Below the pieces are notes generated by a model. It was not told where the DNA came from and made no database searches. It saw nothing but the letters and a program-made list of their open reading frames with translations. Positions 1 through 8,772 of a stretch of DNA of 19,409 nucleotides are shown piece after piece (within the stretch, counting starts at the first letter, position 1; each line of letters starts with the position of its first letter). The DNA is taken from contig JAACJK010000189.1 in assembly GCA_013368325.1 (NCBI GenBank), positions 1-19,409 on the forward strand. The letters run 5' to 3'. A program made the position numbers and the translations under genes. Source of the stretch: Ephemerocybe angulata. Its lineage: Eukaryota > Basidiomycota > Agaricomycetes > Agaricales > Psathyrellaceae.

Positions 1-445
1 GCCTATAGTACCGACGACCACTTTATACTAGGCCTTTCCTACGGAGGAGGTCGGCCCTTAATATACTGAGATGAGGTTTGTATGGGCTGGCTCGTTGAAT
101 CATCTGCCGTCGTAATCGCTCACTACCCTTGTACTATCTAGGTTTTGTTTGAAATCGTTTGCTTGTGCGTATGTTCCGTCATGGACTCCAGCGAGGCACG
201 TATTTCAGTTTCCGACAGTGGTCCCGAACCATGTCTACACGACGCTAGTGCCCTACGGTGAATGGCGATTTCCCTCCTCTCACCCATCTTGATTCTGTCC
301 GTCATCCCACTTTGCATCTCCACTATCGACGTTTAGCTTGCCCGCTTCTTCCTTTCACCTTCTTCTCGTCTTGGACTTTACTTGAAGACGACGCCCTTTG
401 CCCTTCGCTGACTTTCTTGCTGGCACCTTCTCTCATCCAGCTAGG
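1..445. other. Upstream region of paralog A, no gene supported
   Basis: No reading frame here shows protein-like content. From about 258 the plus strand is rich in pyrimidines, as expected of a fungal promoter or 5' leader. I see no clear TATA box. Short ORFs on both strands here are neither spliced nor recognisable. Confidence 0.4.
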
Positions 446-1589
446 ATGTATTTCATGTTCAGTAAGTCAGATCGGAGAGATGGCCTGCGCTTCGAGCTTA
501 ACGTCGCCCAGGAACACCCACTGAGCCGCTGCCACTTCACTTGCACGATGCGATCCTCAAACTTCTGCCGCTGTCCGGCTTGCAAGCGGTCGCCTCGCTG
601 CCCGACATGCAGCAGGCAATCCGTCACCATCTCAAGTCCCGTGTCCTCGCTCTCTTGACGTCCTTCTCTTTAGAGGCGCAAGAATGCTTGGATATGATGG
701 TGGCTTCTGGCACCATCATCTCTGGTTCGGCTGCCCTCTTCGTCGCGGTTCCTGGGTCGCCTGCGCCGTCTGACCTCAACTTCTACTGCCCCATGGGGGC
801 AGCCAAACACGCGATACTGTATATGGCCACTCTTCCAGGATTTGTTCGACGGTCTACGGCTATTAGGTTGGTTGCGGAGGAAAGAACGCCTAGCAGCAGA
901 CTCAACGTCAACAACGGGGTCCGAAGAATGTATCGATTCGTGAATGCGTCTACCGGGAAAGCGGTCACTCTCTTTGAATCCGTCTCGGCCTCTCCAGTGG
1001 TCCCGCTGGTCTTTTTCCATACCTCGCAGCTCATGAACTACATAACTGGAAGGGGGTTATAAGTTTATATCCTGATCTGACGGAAGACTACTCAGGTACT
1101 AAAGGATTGCTATGTATGTTATCGCTGACTTCGTGCTGATGTCGATTACCCCTAGGATTTCTAAATGTGCATCCCGACTTCGACTGGGTGCACAAGCCCC
1201 TCATTACCGAAAAATGGATTGGCCTGGGAATGAGGGTGATCCGCGACTGCAGCGAACATCATCTTGATCATTCCCTCCGGTCAGCAGCTTCCCGGCGAGG
1301 GATGTGCCAATGGGATGCTCGCAAGACGACGGATCAGTGGATGTTGAAAGTGGCCTTCAGCGCTGGTTGCATCGAACCGAATATCGGTCCTGCTGTCTCG
1401 TGGCGGTTGGGCCGGCTCTTCCCCATCAAAGGTGAATCTGTCGCTCAAAGCGTCTCTATTGAATTGGTGGGGAGAGAGTGGTATTTCAGCACCTTCCGCC
1501 CTGGTCGTGAGTGGATCGAATACTATGTCCCCGTCGACGAGACCGGCACAAAGCCTGTTAAGGAACTGTGGAAGAGGTCGTACCCTTAA
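446..1589 (+). CDS. F-box-like / nucleotidyltransferase-like paralog A (one frameshift)
   Basis: Function unknown; first of three tandem paralogs. Model: exon 1 446-461 (16 nt, starts MYFMF), intron 462-511, exon 2 512-1095, intron 1096-1155, exon 3 1156-1589. Splice phases are both 1, as in paralog C. The N-terminus PLPLHLHDAILKLLPLSGL is F-box-like (inference). Next come SGSAAL and DLNFYCP, resembling the GS...DxD signature of nucleotidyltransferase folds but with Asn for the second acidic residue. Later conserved blocks are a VNNGV segment, FFHTSQLMNY, CQW and STFRPGREWIEYY. Exon 2 as read stops at 1060-1062 (TAA) just after MNYITG. One extra base in the G5 run 1052-1056 restores the frame through SLYPDL to the donor at 1096 and gives 344 aa, the same as the corrected paralog B. 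It is therefore either a sequencing indel or a recent pseudogene. Confidence 0.75.
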
Positions 1590-2175
1590 CCGTAGGCGCG
1601 CACTGTGTCAATACTTAGGTGAAAAACGCACGCTTGGCTTGGAATGTTTTTTAGTTCCCATATTTGTTTTTCTACGAACCTCTGTACTTCTGAGGCCATA
1701 ACAATCTTCCAGAGCGATTCACATGTCGAAGTACCCCTTGTATAATTTTGTTATCAATTATCGGGAATTGGGTTGTCATGTTCTAGACCATATTCTGAAG
1801 GTATTCCTGGACAATGAAAGTGGGAAGGTTTCAAGTTTTCAAGTTGTCTGCTCAATTTCTGCTCAATGGCAGGCGCTCGGTTGGACATCAAATTACTAAA
1901 AAGAGACCGATTCCAGATGGAACAGAGATAAGATTAGATAGCAGCCAGGTATGTCCCATCCGCAGGACCTGTATACTAGTGGCCCGCATATTTCTTCAGA
2001 GTTCGCGAACAATGTATGGATACCCCTGAATTTAGGGAGAATATGTGTGCAACATGTACTCTGCGCCGGGCCCAAGTAAGCACTTAGCATTTTCAGTCTA
2101 CCACGTTCTCTGCTAGCGGAGGATATAAAATAAGTAGTCCGTGCCAGTTATCTTGTTGCCAATAACAGGATCCAG
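1590..2175. other. Intergenic / 5' part of the next gene
   Basis: This stretch is A+T-rich and has no recognisable protein. 2123-2132 is TATA-like (atataaaata). Two start codons at 2043 and 2054 precede a good donor (gtaagc, 2076). They could form a first exon of the following gene: ATG 2043 with acceptor 2175 is phase-consistent and would add MCATCTLRRAQ. ATG 2054 spliced to 2186 is also phase-consistent. I cannot choose between them. Confidence 0.35.
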
Positions 2176-3038
2176 GTCTGCCCAGAGGGCCATTGTTCCA
2201 GGAACCCTTGGAACTCTCCTTCTACTGTCGCCACTCAAAACAGATTCACGGTCTCGTCTCCTTTATTCCAGAACCCAAAGCTCGTGCCAGGGGATTTGGT
2301 CGTTATGACCTTCAAAATAGTCTTCAGCGCTTCTGGTGCCTACTGGCAAATGTCATTTGCACCGATCCAGGCCATTCGCATGGGCCAGATATCCGGAAAG
2401 GTCCTAGGAAAAGTAGGCGATGCGGAAGACCATTCGAGGCTCAACCTTCCCAGAGAGGGAGATAAGCTTAAAGCGTTCACAGGTGAGGCTGTAAGGTAGT
2501 CACGACAACTGGCTGACATCCTTACCTCTCGTGCGTGCGCCTAGCCCCGTCCTCCCAAGCCGAGACGCTTGAGACCAACAGACCCAGCAGCCCTGTCGAG
2601 GAGCATCTTGTCAAAACGGAGGGAAAAGCCAAGGCGGAGCGTTTGCCGAAGGGTAGCAAGTCTGGTCGGAAGTCGAAGAGGAGGTGTCGGGTCGTCCACT
2701 TACGATCCAGAGAATAGTTCGGCAGAAGGCGACGATCGTCGTCGGCGCAGGAGTCTCTCTTGGGTCCGATCGCTTCTATCGACGGGAGTCCGCTCAGTTC
2801 CGCTCCAGAAAGTCCTCTGGTATCAGATCACGAAGTCGAAAGTGACCATCCGTTCGAATACGTCAAAGTCAATACGAGGCGACGAGGTAGAACAAGCTCG
2901 AGGGGAAAGGCGGGCGGCCAAGAAGGAGGTCGTCAAAAAGGTGGTAGCGCCGAGGGCGGCAAGGGTGGGAAGCGCCCGGCGGCGTCTAGCCCGGAAAAGA
3001 GATCGACCCAGAAGTCAAGAGCAAGAAGTGATAGGTGA
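2176..3038 (+). CDS. Hypothetical protein with highly basic Gly/Lys/Arg-rich tail, 5' end unresolved
   Basis: I do not recognise the family. Model: exon 2176-2482, intron 2483-2544 (gtgagg...cctag), exon 2545-2683, short intron 2684-2725 (42 nt, gtgtcg...ggcag) that removes the in-frame TAG at 2715, exon 2726-3038. Phases match at both junctions. The N-terminal part is globular-looking, with PKLVPGDLVVMTFKIVFSAS and YWQMSFAPIQAIRMG. The C-terminal part is low complexity: a Ser/Pro/Glu stretch, then GRTSSRGKAGGQEGGRQKGG and a Lys/Arg/Ser end, like nuclear or nucleic-acid-binding tails (inference). The first exon is uncertain (candidates at 2043 or 2054). The gene sits between paralogs A and B, same strand, without detectable similarity to them. 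Confidence 0.5.
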
Positions 3039-3092
3039 TAGGTGATAGTGAATGCCCGCCTTAGCACCGCCTTGGCACCACCTTGGCACCGT
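3026..3092 (+). repeat. Two short tandem repeats after the basic-tail gene
   Basis: GTGATAG occurs three times in a row, starting at about 3028 and overlapping the stop codon. It is followed by three imperfect 11-bp units of the type CTTGGCACCAC at about 3060-3092. They look like simple slippage repeats. Confidence 0.7.
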
Positions 3093-3214
3093 TGATATGT
3101 ATCGGAGCTTGAAACTAGTGATGGTGTGTAGCAAGGATATACACGTATATCAAACAGCATACCTACCTCTGTATTGCGCCTGACATCCTGACTTACCTAC
3201 CTACTTACCTTCCG

Positions 3215-3258
3215 CTTCCTACCTCCTCACCTTTCGCTTCCTACCTCCTCACCTTTCG
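3215..3258 (+). repeat. 22-bp tandem repeat in pyrimidine-rich leader
   Basis: The unit CTTCCTACCTCCTCACCTTTCG is present in two perfect copies (3215-3236, 3237-3258), with partial matches on both sides. It lies in a C/T-rich strand segment upstream of paralog B, where fungal promoters often have pyrimidine tracts. Confidence 0.85.
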
Positions 3259-3322
3259 CTTCTATCGATGTACAGAGTACTTATGTACAAACAATGCGTC
3301 AGCGTCTGCCATATATCCAACG

Positions 3323-3330
3323 TTTATAAG
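3323..3330 (+). promoter_or_regulatory. TATA-like element upstream of paralog B
   Basis: TTTATAAG lies 56 bp before the proposed ATG at 3386, downstream of the pyrimidine-rich tract. The spacing suits a short 5' leader. There is no experimental support. Confidence 0.4.
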
Positions 3331-3385
3331 ATGCAGCCGTTCTTTGGTATCGTTCCGCATCTACTTACCCTTTGTCTTCTTCCTG

Positions 3386-4541
3386 ATGTGGTTGTTTCTC
3401 AGAGGTGAGCATCCGGACCTCCTACCTCTGTGCCACCGTCCGTTCAACTGAATATCCCGCAGCCGATCGCAGCCACTACCCCGCTTCCCGTGGAGCTTCA
3501 AAACCGCATCGTTCGTCTACTGCCGCTCCGCGATCTGAACGCTTTACGCACCATACCCCGACTGAAGGAGAGCATGGAAAGCCACTTAAAGGGCCGCGTT
3601 GTTCGGCTCTTGGTGTCGTTTGGTCTGGACAGCGAGGAGACGCTAAACATGATGTCGGCCACGGGTACGATCATATCCGGCTCGGCCGCGCTAATGATAG
3701 TGTCTCCTGGTTCGTGTGAGCCTCGCGACTTGAACCTGTACTGCCCGTCAGGGGCCGCCCGAGGAGCCATCAAGCTGATTCTAGGTTCCAAGGGCTTCAT
3801 AGAACCCCCTCACGCCCTCAAGGCCCTCCTGACCGAACGGACCCCCTTCAGCAGGTTCGAAGTCAACAACGGGGTCAAGCGTATCTACCGATTTGTCAAC
3901 GTCACCTCTTCGCAGGTTATCACTCTGTCCGAATCCATTTCAACGTCTCCGGTGGCCCCGATCCTGTTCTTCCATACCTCCCTCTGATGAACTATGTGTC
4001 TGGATCCGATGCTGTGTCTATGTACCCCGAACTCATGGGTCGGTGTATCGGTAAGCCCTCATCGTTCGTACATACCGGCGGCTACTAACACGAGAATACT
4101 CACAGGACTTCTCAACTGCTCCGAGACCTTCGACGAGATCCACAAACCCAACGTTCTGGACCGATGGAGGGCACTTGGTATAAAGATATGTGACGATTGT
4201 CGCGACTGGCATGATGACCACCCGAGCCTGTCTCCTTCGGCGCGACGAGGGATGTGCCAGTGGGCATACAGGCAAACCAACGACGAATGGGTGTCGAGGA
4301 TGCCATTTCGATCCGCGGCTGGGGGAAATTGGGCCCCGTCCTGGCCTGGCGTCTGGCGCATCTGTTTCGAGGGAGAACGGAGGTCATGCACCACAAGACC
4401 AGTGTGCATCTGATCCACGAAGAGTGGTTCAAGATGTGTCTGTACAAGACTGCAGTAGAGTGGGTCAGATACTATGCACCGTTCGACACCAAGACCGGCG
4501 TGATTGATGGGGCTACATGGAAGCGATCCTTCCCCCAGTAA
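3386..4541 (+). pseudogene. F-box-like / nucleotidyltransferase-like paralog B (two frameshifts)
   Basis: Model: exon 1 3386-3404 (19 nt, MWLFLR), intron 3405-3472, exon 2 3473-4050, intron 4051-4105 with a textbook CTACTAAC branch site, exon 3 4106-4541. Visible blocks are PLPVELQNRIVRLLPLRDL (F-box-like), SGSAAL ... DLNLYCP (degenerate NTase-like motif), VNNGVKRIYRFVN, FFHTS, MNYVSG, RRGMCQW and VEWVRYYAPF. The frame breaks near 3980, where one base is missing between FFHTS and LMNY. It breaks again near 4321-4325, where an extra G in the G5 run restores GKLGPVLAWRL. With both bases restored the gene is 344 aa, equal to corrected A and close to C (342). Either the copy is decaying or the assembly has indel errors. 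The ORF as given would end at TGA 3985. Confidence 0.75.
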
Positions 4542-4820
4542 AAGGTTCGCGTATGCTCTCCGTCCTTCGCCCCTGCTCGGCTGACTTCTCTTCTTTCACC
4601 AGCACTTGGCCTACCCAACATAACAACCGGGCGCGCAGAAACTAGTATACGTGTTCGTCGCTTCCGTTCATGCCTGTATTCCGTCCGTCGTGTTCGTATA
4701 GACATGCTTATGATTGCGAGCCCACGGATGGTCGTTGCGATTCCCAGACCCTCTGGCTTCGACCTTCTGCTCCGTCCTACACCCAGCTCGTTGCACTACC
4801 TGCTTTCTTAGCTTCGACCA
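4542..4820. other. Spacer between paralogs B and C
   Basis: No gene seen. It must carry the 3' end of B and the promoter of C. The minus-strand ORF across it has no recognisable content. Confidence 0.4.
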
Positions 4821-5993
4821 ATGTTTTTCCTTTACGGTGAGTGGCTATGTTGTGCAACTAGACGTCGTCGGCAGCTGAGACTTTTCGTTACGCTTCGCCG
4901 TCGACTCTGATCCTCAGATCGTCTACACGACCCTCTACCCGCCGACATCCAGGACGAAGTTCTCCAATGGCTTCCTCTATCCAGCCTCAACACGCTATCT
5001 AAGCTTCCTGACATGAAGGCGGTGATCAAGAAGCATCTTCGGCAGAGAGTGGTCCATGCGCTGAAGCGCTTTTTGGAGGACCCTGATCCGTGCCTACGCA
5101 TGATGGCAGAGACTGGCACCATCCTCTCCGGCTCGACAGCCCTTCAGGTTGTGACGCCCGGTAGTTGCATCCCTACTGACCTCAATTTTTATTGCCCGAA
5201 AGGGTTCGCGTCAGCCGCAGTGCGTCAACTGCAGGCTATTCCCAACATTCAGAGGGTGCCGCTTCCCGCGAAGAAAGTTGGGGCCGAAAGAACCCCTTTC
5301 ACCAAGCTCAACGTCAATCGTGGCGTCCGTAAAATATACCTCTTCCGGCACAACGCGTCTGGCAAGAGGATCACTCTCTGCGAATCTATCGCAGATTCTC
5401 CCCTGGTCCCGCTCTTTTTTTTTCATTCAACGCTTCTGATGAACTATGTGAGCGGGAAAGACGTAGCCTGCTTTTATCCAACGCTCACCGAACGCTGCGC
5501 CGGTTAGTAGCACCCGTCATTCGAGACTCTAGCCAATCACTCACATTTTTCCCGTGGTTTTACAGGTCTAGTTAACCTTCACGTCGACTTCGCCCTCCTC
5601 CACAAACCTGGTCAAGTCGATAAATGGGTCGACATGGGGTTCGACATTCGAGCCCATTGCTTGAGCATCCACTCTGTCCACACGACAGGCTGCCCAGGAC
5701 CCGTTGGAGATGCCTGCCAGTGGGCGTCGAGAAGGACAGATGATAAGTGGGCTACGGTTTTGTCTTTCGAAGAGACAGACGCACAAGCAGGCCCCATCAT
5801 TGCTTGGCAGCTTGGACGCTCTGCTGGCACAGGGAACAAGCGAGGGATTCTCTCTGGTGCAGTTCAGGTGGCAGGTGATAAGTGGTACATGAGCACCTTC
5901 AGACCAGGAGGGGTGTGGGTCGAATATTACGCGCCCGTCAACAAGAGAACAGGCCAGACGGTTAGTGCGTGGTGGATGTGCTCGTTCCCTTGA
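4821..5993 (+). CDS. F-box-like / nucleotidyltransferase-like paralog C (intact, 342 aa)
   Basis: Function unknown. Exon 1 is 4821-4836 (16 nt, MFFLY), intron 4837-4917, exon 2 4918-5502, intron 5503-5565, exon 3 5566-5993 ending in TGA. Both introns are phase 1 and the whole frame is open. Residues about 11-55 (PLPADIQDEVLQWLPLSSL and following) look F-box-like. Residues about 76-98 carry SGSTAL ... PTDLNFYCP, like the helix-turn and first-acid motif of nucleotidyltransferase folds, but Asn replaces the second carboxylate, so catalysis is doubtful (inference). Other family blocks are ERTPF, VNRGVRKIYLF, FFFHSTLLMNY, CQW and STFRPGGVWVEYYAP. No signal peptide or membrane segment is seen. The shared 16-nt first exon with paralog A supports this start. 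It is the only undamaged copy in the array. Confidence 0.85.
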
Positions 5994-6860
5994 TTCGTGA
6001 CACACGCTTCTTTGTATCCCCGATCTTTTTTCGACAAGAATCGCCAGTACCATACCAGTCCCCGTTCATCTGAGGAGGGCCATCGCTGTTCGTTAAGGTG
6101 CGTGACGTCCGGTCGAATGAAGAGACCGGCCGTATGCACGAAATTTTGTTTAAACTGTCAGGGGTAGCATCAGGATCAGCACGGTTGTTGTAGGAGTACC
6201 CGTCGTTTAAGCAGATCAAGGACTACTCGCGGGGGTTGACGTCCTATCTGGACTTTTTGAGGTGCGTCGATACCCGTTTTGAAGTTCCTTCACTTACAAT
6301 TCATCGGAGTGACTTGTTCGCCCTCGAAAGACGATAGCTTACCGACTATATGATCCTCTCGCACTCTCTTGTTGCATCCGCATTGTCTCTGTGGACACAA
6401 GGTCCACGATTTGCGAGATCGGGCCCTCCTGAAGGGATCTTCGTCGTTTCGTTCCCCATTGTCCGCCCCACCCCACAGCCGTTTCTCTTGCGATGGTACT
6501 GCTCCGCTTCTTGGACCTTATTCAGCCAATACTGGCGCGGTTCTCTCCGTTTCTCTCTTGGTGCGGGGCGCGGGAGCGTTGAAGGCGGCGCACGGTTCCT
6601 TGAACTACAACCATCAGCTGGGGTGGATGTCTTGCTGATTCCTTTGCCCTTGAACTAAATCACCAGAAGAGATAAATGCCTTACTGAATGCCTTTAACAA
6701 GAACCACCAGTCGGGAGTGGATGACTTGGGAATCAACCTTTTATTCAACCTGTGTAACAAACAGGTACACGCAGGTACACGCAATGCTTTCAAACCAAAC
6801 GATGCCAGGTCATCGATGGCAACTCTTCTTCAGCAACCACCACCACACCACCATTATACA
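5994..6860. other. Mostly non-genic stretch with coding-like scraps
   Basis: After paralog C there is a coding-like remnant (6074-6337, listed separately). From 6651 a plus frame is open into the next gene and reads SPEEINALLNAFNKNHQSG then VDDLGINLLFNLCNKQ, which is protein-like and may be an upstream exon. 6350-6658 is open in two plus frames, neither recognised. A 10-bp tandem repeat (CAGGTACACG, twice) lies at 6762-6781. Confidence 0.35.
6074..6337 (+). pseudogene. Coding-like remnant, unknown family
   Basis: One plus frame reads FVKVRDVRSNEETGRMHEI ..., meets TAG at 6191-6193, and continues in the same frame as EYPSFKQIKDYSRGLTSYLD ... to TAG 6335-6337. The composition is protein-like on both sides of the stop. 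A splice that removes the stop with matching phases was not found (donor gtatgc at 6132 has the wrong phase). It may be a decayed gene piece or a missed exon. Family not recognised. Confidence 0.3.
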
Positions 6861-7209
6861 ATGTCAACCCCAAGCTCTCCTTCTGAAACTTCCCTCCCCA
6901 GGTAGGACATCACCTTTCTCCTTATGCGCCTCTATTGATACCGTGATATGATAGTGAGGACAATGGCGGCGGCCGGTTTTGGGAAGGAGCACACGATTTT
7001 CGCATTGAAAACTTGAGGAGTGAGTACGTGCTTTCGGAAATCCTGAGTCTTTTCTCATATTTCTGCGTGCAGTAATTCAGGCGAACAATGCCTTCTTCGC
7101 ATGCACGCAGGGTCGTCACGTCTTTGAAGCGGCTGTGGTGGTCTTGTTGGCGATCATCCTGGCTCTTCTCCTGGCCCTGTACGCGAAGTGCCCGTGCCAG
7201 GAGATGTAG
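6861..7209 (+). CDS. Candidate 80-aa tail-anchored membrane protein
   Basis: Exons 6861-6901, 6955-7019 and 7073-7209 are joined by two 53-bp introns (gtagga...gatag; gtgagt...tgcag) with consistent phases, and the joined length is 243 nt. The ATG at 6861 has a fungal-type context (acaATGtc). The N-terminal half is Ser/Pro-rich (MSTPSSPSETSLP), then a glycine patch and NNAFFACTQGRHVFE. It ends in one hydrophobic segment, AAVVVLLAIILALLLALYA, followed by KCPCQEM. One C-terminal transmembrane helix without a signal peptide suggests a tail-anchored protein, and the KCPC end could be lipidated (both inference). The same frame is open upstream to 6651, so the true start may be earlier. Family not recognised. 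Confidence 0.55.
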
Positions 7210-7349
7210 ATGAGTGATTCGAATTGTATTTACAAAGATGGACCTGAAAATGATAGTTGAACGTTTGAACGCCCATGCAACGCGTAAACTGAACTCGCTG
7301 TTCCGACCGTAAGGTAAACTACTGTCCCTCGCGCAGCGAACGAACATAG

Positions 7350-7866
7350 GTTCTCCCTGCTCTTCGCACACTGCGCAGGGCCTCACACAGCTCTTCCTGG
7401 ACATCCACCACCGTCTTCAAGAATCTCGCCCTCCCCAGCATCGGCCAGTTCACCATCCTCGATCGCAGGATCGCCTCTCGGACATCCACCACCGTCTTCA
7501 AGAATCTCGCCCTCCCCAGCATCGGCCAATTCACCGTCCTCGATCGCAGGATCGCCTCTCCCAGCGGCGCAGGAAACAACTGGTTGACCAAGACAGGGCG
7601 GGCAAGCGGGGGAGGCTGTGCGCCTCCTCCTCGAACTCAACGACGGCGTGAAGGGTCACGCGATCGTGAAGGAGGTTTCGGGCGCCGAGGGCGGCGTCGA
7701 TTGGCTTAAGGGCACATTCAGCCTCGTCATCACACACAATCTCGAGAAGGGGGCTTTGGACCAGCTGTCGTTCAACCAAGCACAGCGAGTCGCCAAACAT
7801 CCTGCAGCCTTGACCCCGAGGCTTGCGCAGTTTGTTTCCCAGTGCTGGCGGCGTCGAGTATGTGTT
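7350..7866 (+). pseudogene. Fragment of NEDD8-activating enzyme E1 regulatory subunit (ULA1/NAE1-like)
   Basis: Known family role: ULA1 (APPBP1/AXR1) pairs with UBA3 to activate NEDD8/Rub1 for cullin modification. Seen here: TSTTVFKNLALPSIGQFT, then LDRRIAS, then GAGNNWL, which match the family pattern 'ILKNLVLPGIG-FT-D ... AGNNFFL'. After a one-base frame change between about 7587 and 7602 come EAVRLLLELNDGVKG and FSLVITHNLEKGALDQLS, again matching the order of the family. The KNLALPSIG block is present twice because of an 81-bp duplication (7399-7560). Beyond about 7760 the similarity fades, and TGA is at 7867. The family is about 500 aa long; only about 150 aa are here, with no start and no catalytic partner domain. 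It is a broken, partial copy, so a functional gene should exist elsewhere. Confidence 0.75.
7399..7560 (+). repeat. 81-bp tandem duplication inside the ULA1-like fragment
   Basis: Copies 7399-7479 and 7480-7560 differ at two positions (gtt/att and cat/cgt contexts). The unit is 27 codons, so the ULA1 frame is preserved through both copies. High identity points to a recent duplication. Confidence 0.95.
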
Positions 7867-7869
7867 TGA

Positions 7870-8661
7870 GGTGGTGGTTGTGAATTAAGCGCCGAATTCA
7901 ACCGGGCGAACGACATCGACGGCCCGCAGCTCCGGGTTCGCTCTCCGCTGGTCCGGTTCCGTGGTTCATAGTGTTGCTCCAAATCCTCCCCGATTTGATA
8001 GCGACTTTCGTCAGAGCCTGCGCGTCGAACGAAGCAACACTGCACGTCGAGTAAATAAAGATGTATACTGACAGCAGGAATGGTGACTCGGATAAGGCTG
8101 GGATAAGGCTGAATCGACATAACTCAGTGATGTACACCAGCGGCCATAGCGAGAAGGATAATTTGAGGAGGAGGAGGAGCGAATTCAACTGCGGCAGGAT
8201 GGGATTGAAATGACGGGAGAGGGAAAGATTTGGGAGAGAAGTGACAGCATCAAAGAGCGCGACTTGCGAAGTTGTTGCGAAGCGCGATCGCCGATGACGT
8301 ATGTTACGTCGGTTCTCGAGCAGAGTCGGCGCTCGCCAACATACCTCTCTCCGCCGAATAGAAGTTCTAGATCTTAGAAAATGACATTTATTAGTAGATA
8401 CATGTAAGAACTTCGAAATAGCAAGTATAGATTTGGGAGAAGAGATGGAGAAAAGGCTATATATTGTCCCAGGTCCGACATGGGCCTGTGAGGGCAGACT
8501 GTCACATTTACTTCAGCCGTTCTCGGGCTCTCCGCGCAGACGGTCTTCTCACTGGGCCTGTGAACATTTTAACCAACATCGAAGGAGCTCGAATGTGTGT
8601 GATCCCGATCACATACCCGGTTCATTGATCATCCTCATCTAATCATTCAGGTTCGGGCTCG
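7870..8661. other. Intergenic region, no gene supported
   Basis: A faint AEF ... DGPQLRVRSPL trace near 7900-7960 could be further ULA1 remnant, but it is too weak to call. An 11-bp repeat GGATAAGGCTG occurs twice at 8090-8111, and a GGA microsatellite-like run is near 8166-8180. Otherwise nothing is recognised. Confidence 0.4.
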
Positions 8662-8671
8662 TATATATAAG
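8662..8671 (+). promoter_or_regulatory. TATA box of the F-box gene
   Basis: TATATATAAG lies 111 bp upstream of the first good start codon at 8773. The spacing leaves a leader of plausible length. Confidence 0.55.
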
Positions 8672-8772
8672 ATCGCGAAAGCCTTTGGAAAAACTTGTAG
8701 CTTCAAGAGTCCCAAGTTCCGTCGAACAACTCAACAGAGCGTGTTAATATCTCTTTCCAGGTCCCAGGGAGA

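Noticed and set aside
6350..6658. 102-codon plus ORF upstream of the small membrane protein
   Set aside because: Two plus frames are open here, neither has a recognisable motif, and no splice links them convincingly to the next gene.
7531..7800. Minus-strand ORF opposite the ULA1-like fragment, with acidic repeat-like content
   Set aside because: The plus strand reads a recognisable E1 regulatory-subunit pattern with high GC at third codon positions; the minus frame is its shadow, and its repeat is the 81-bp duplication read backwards.
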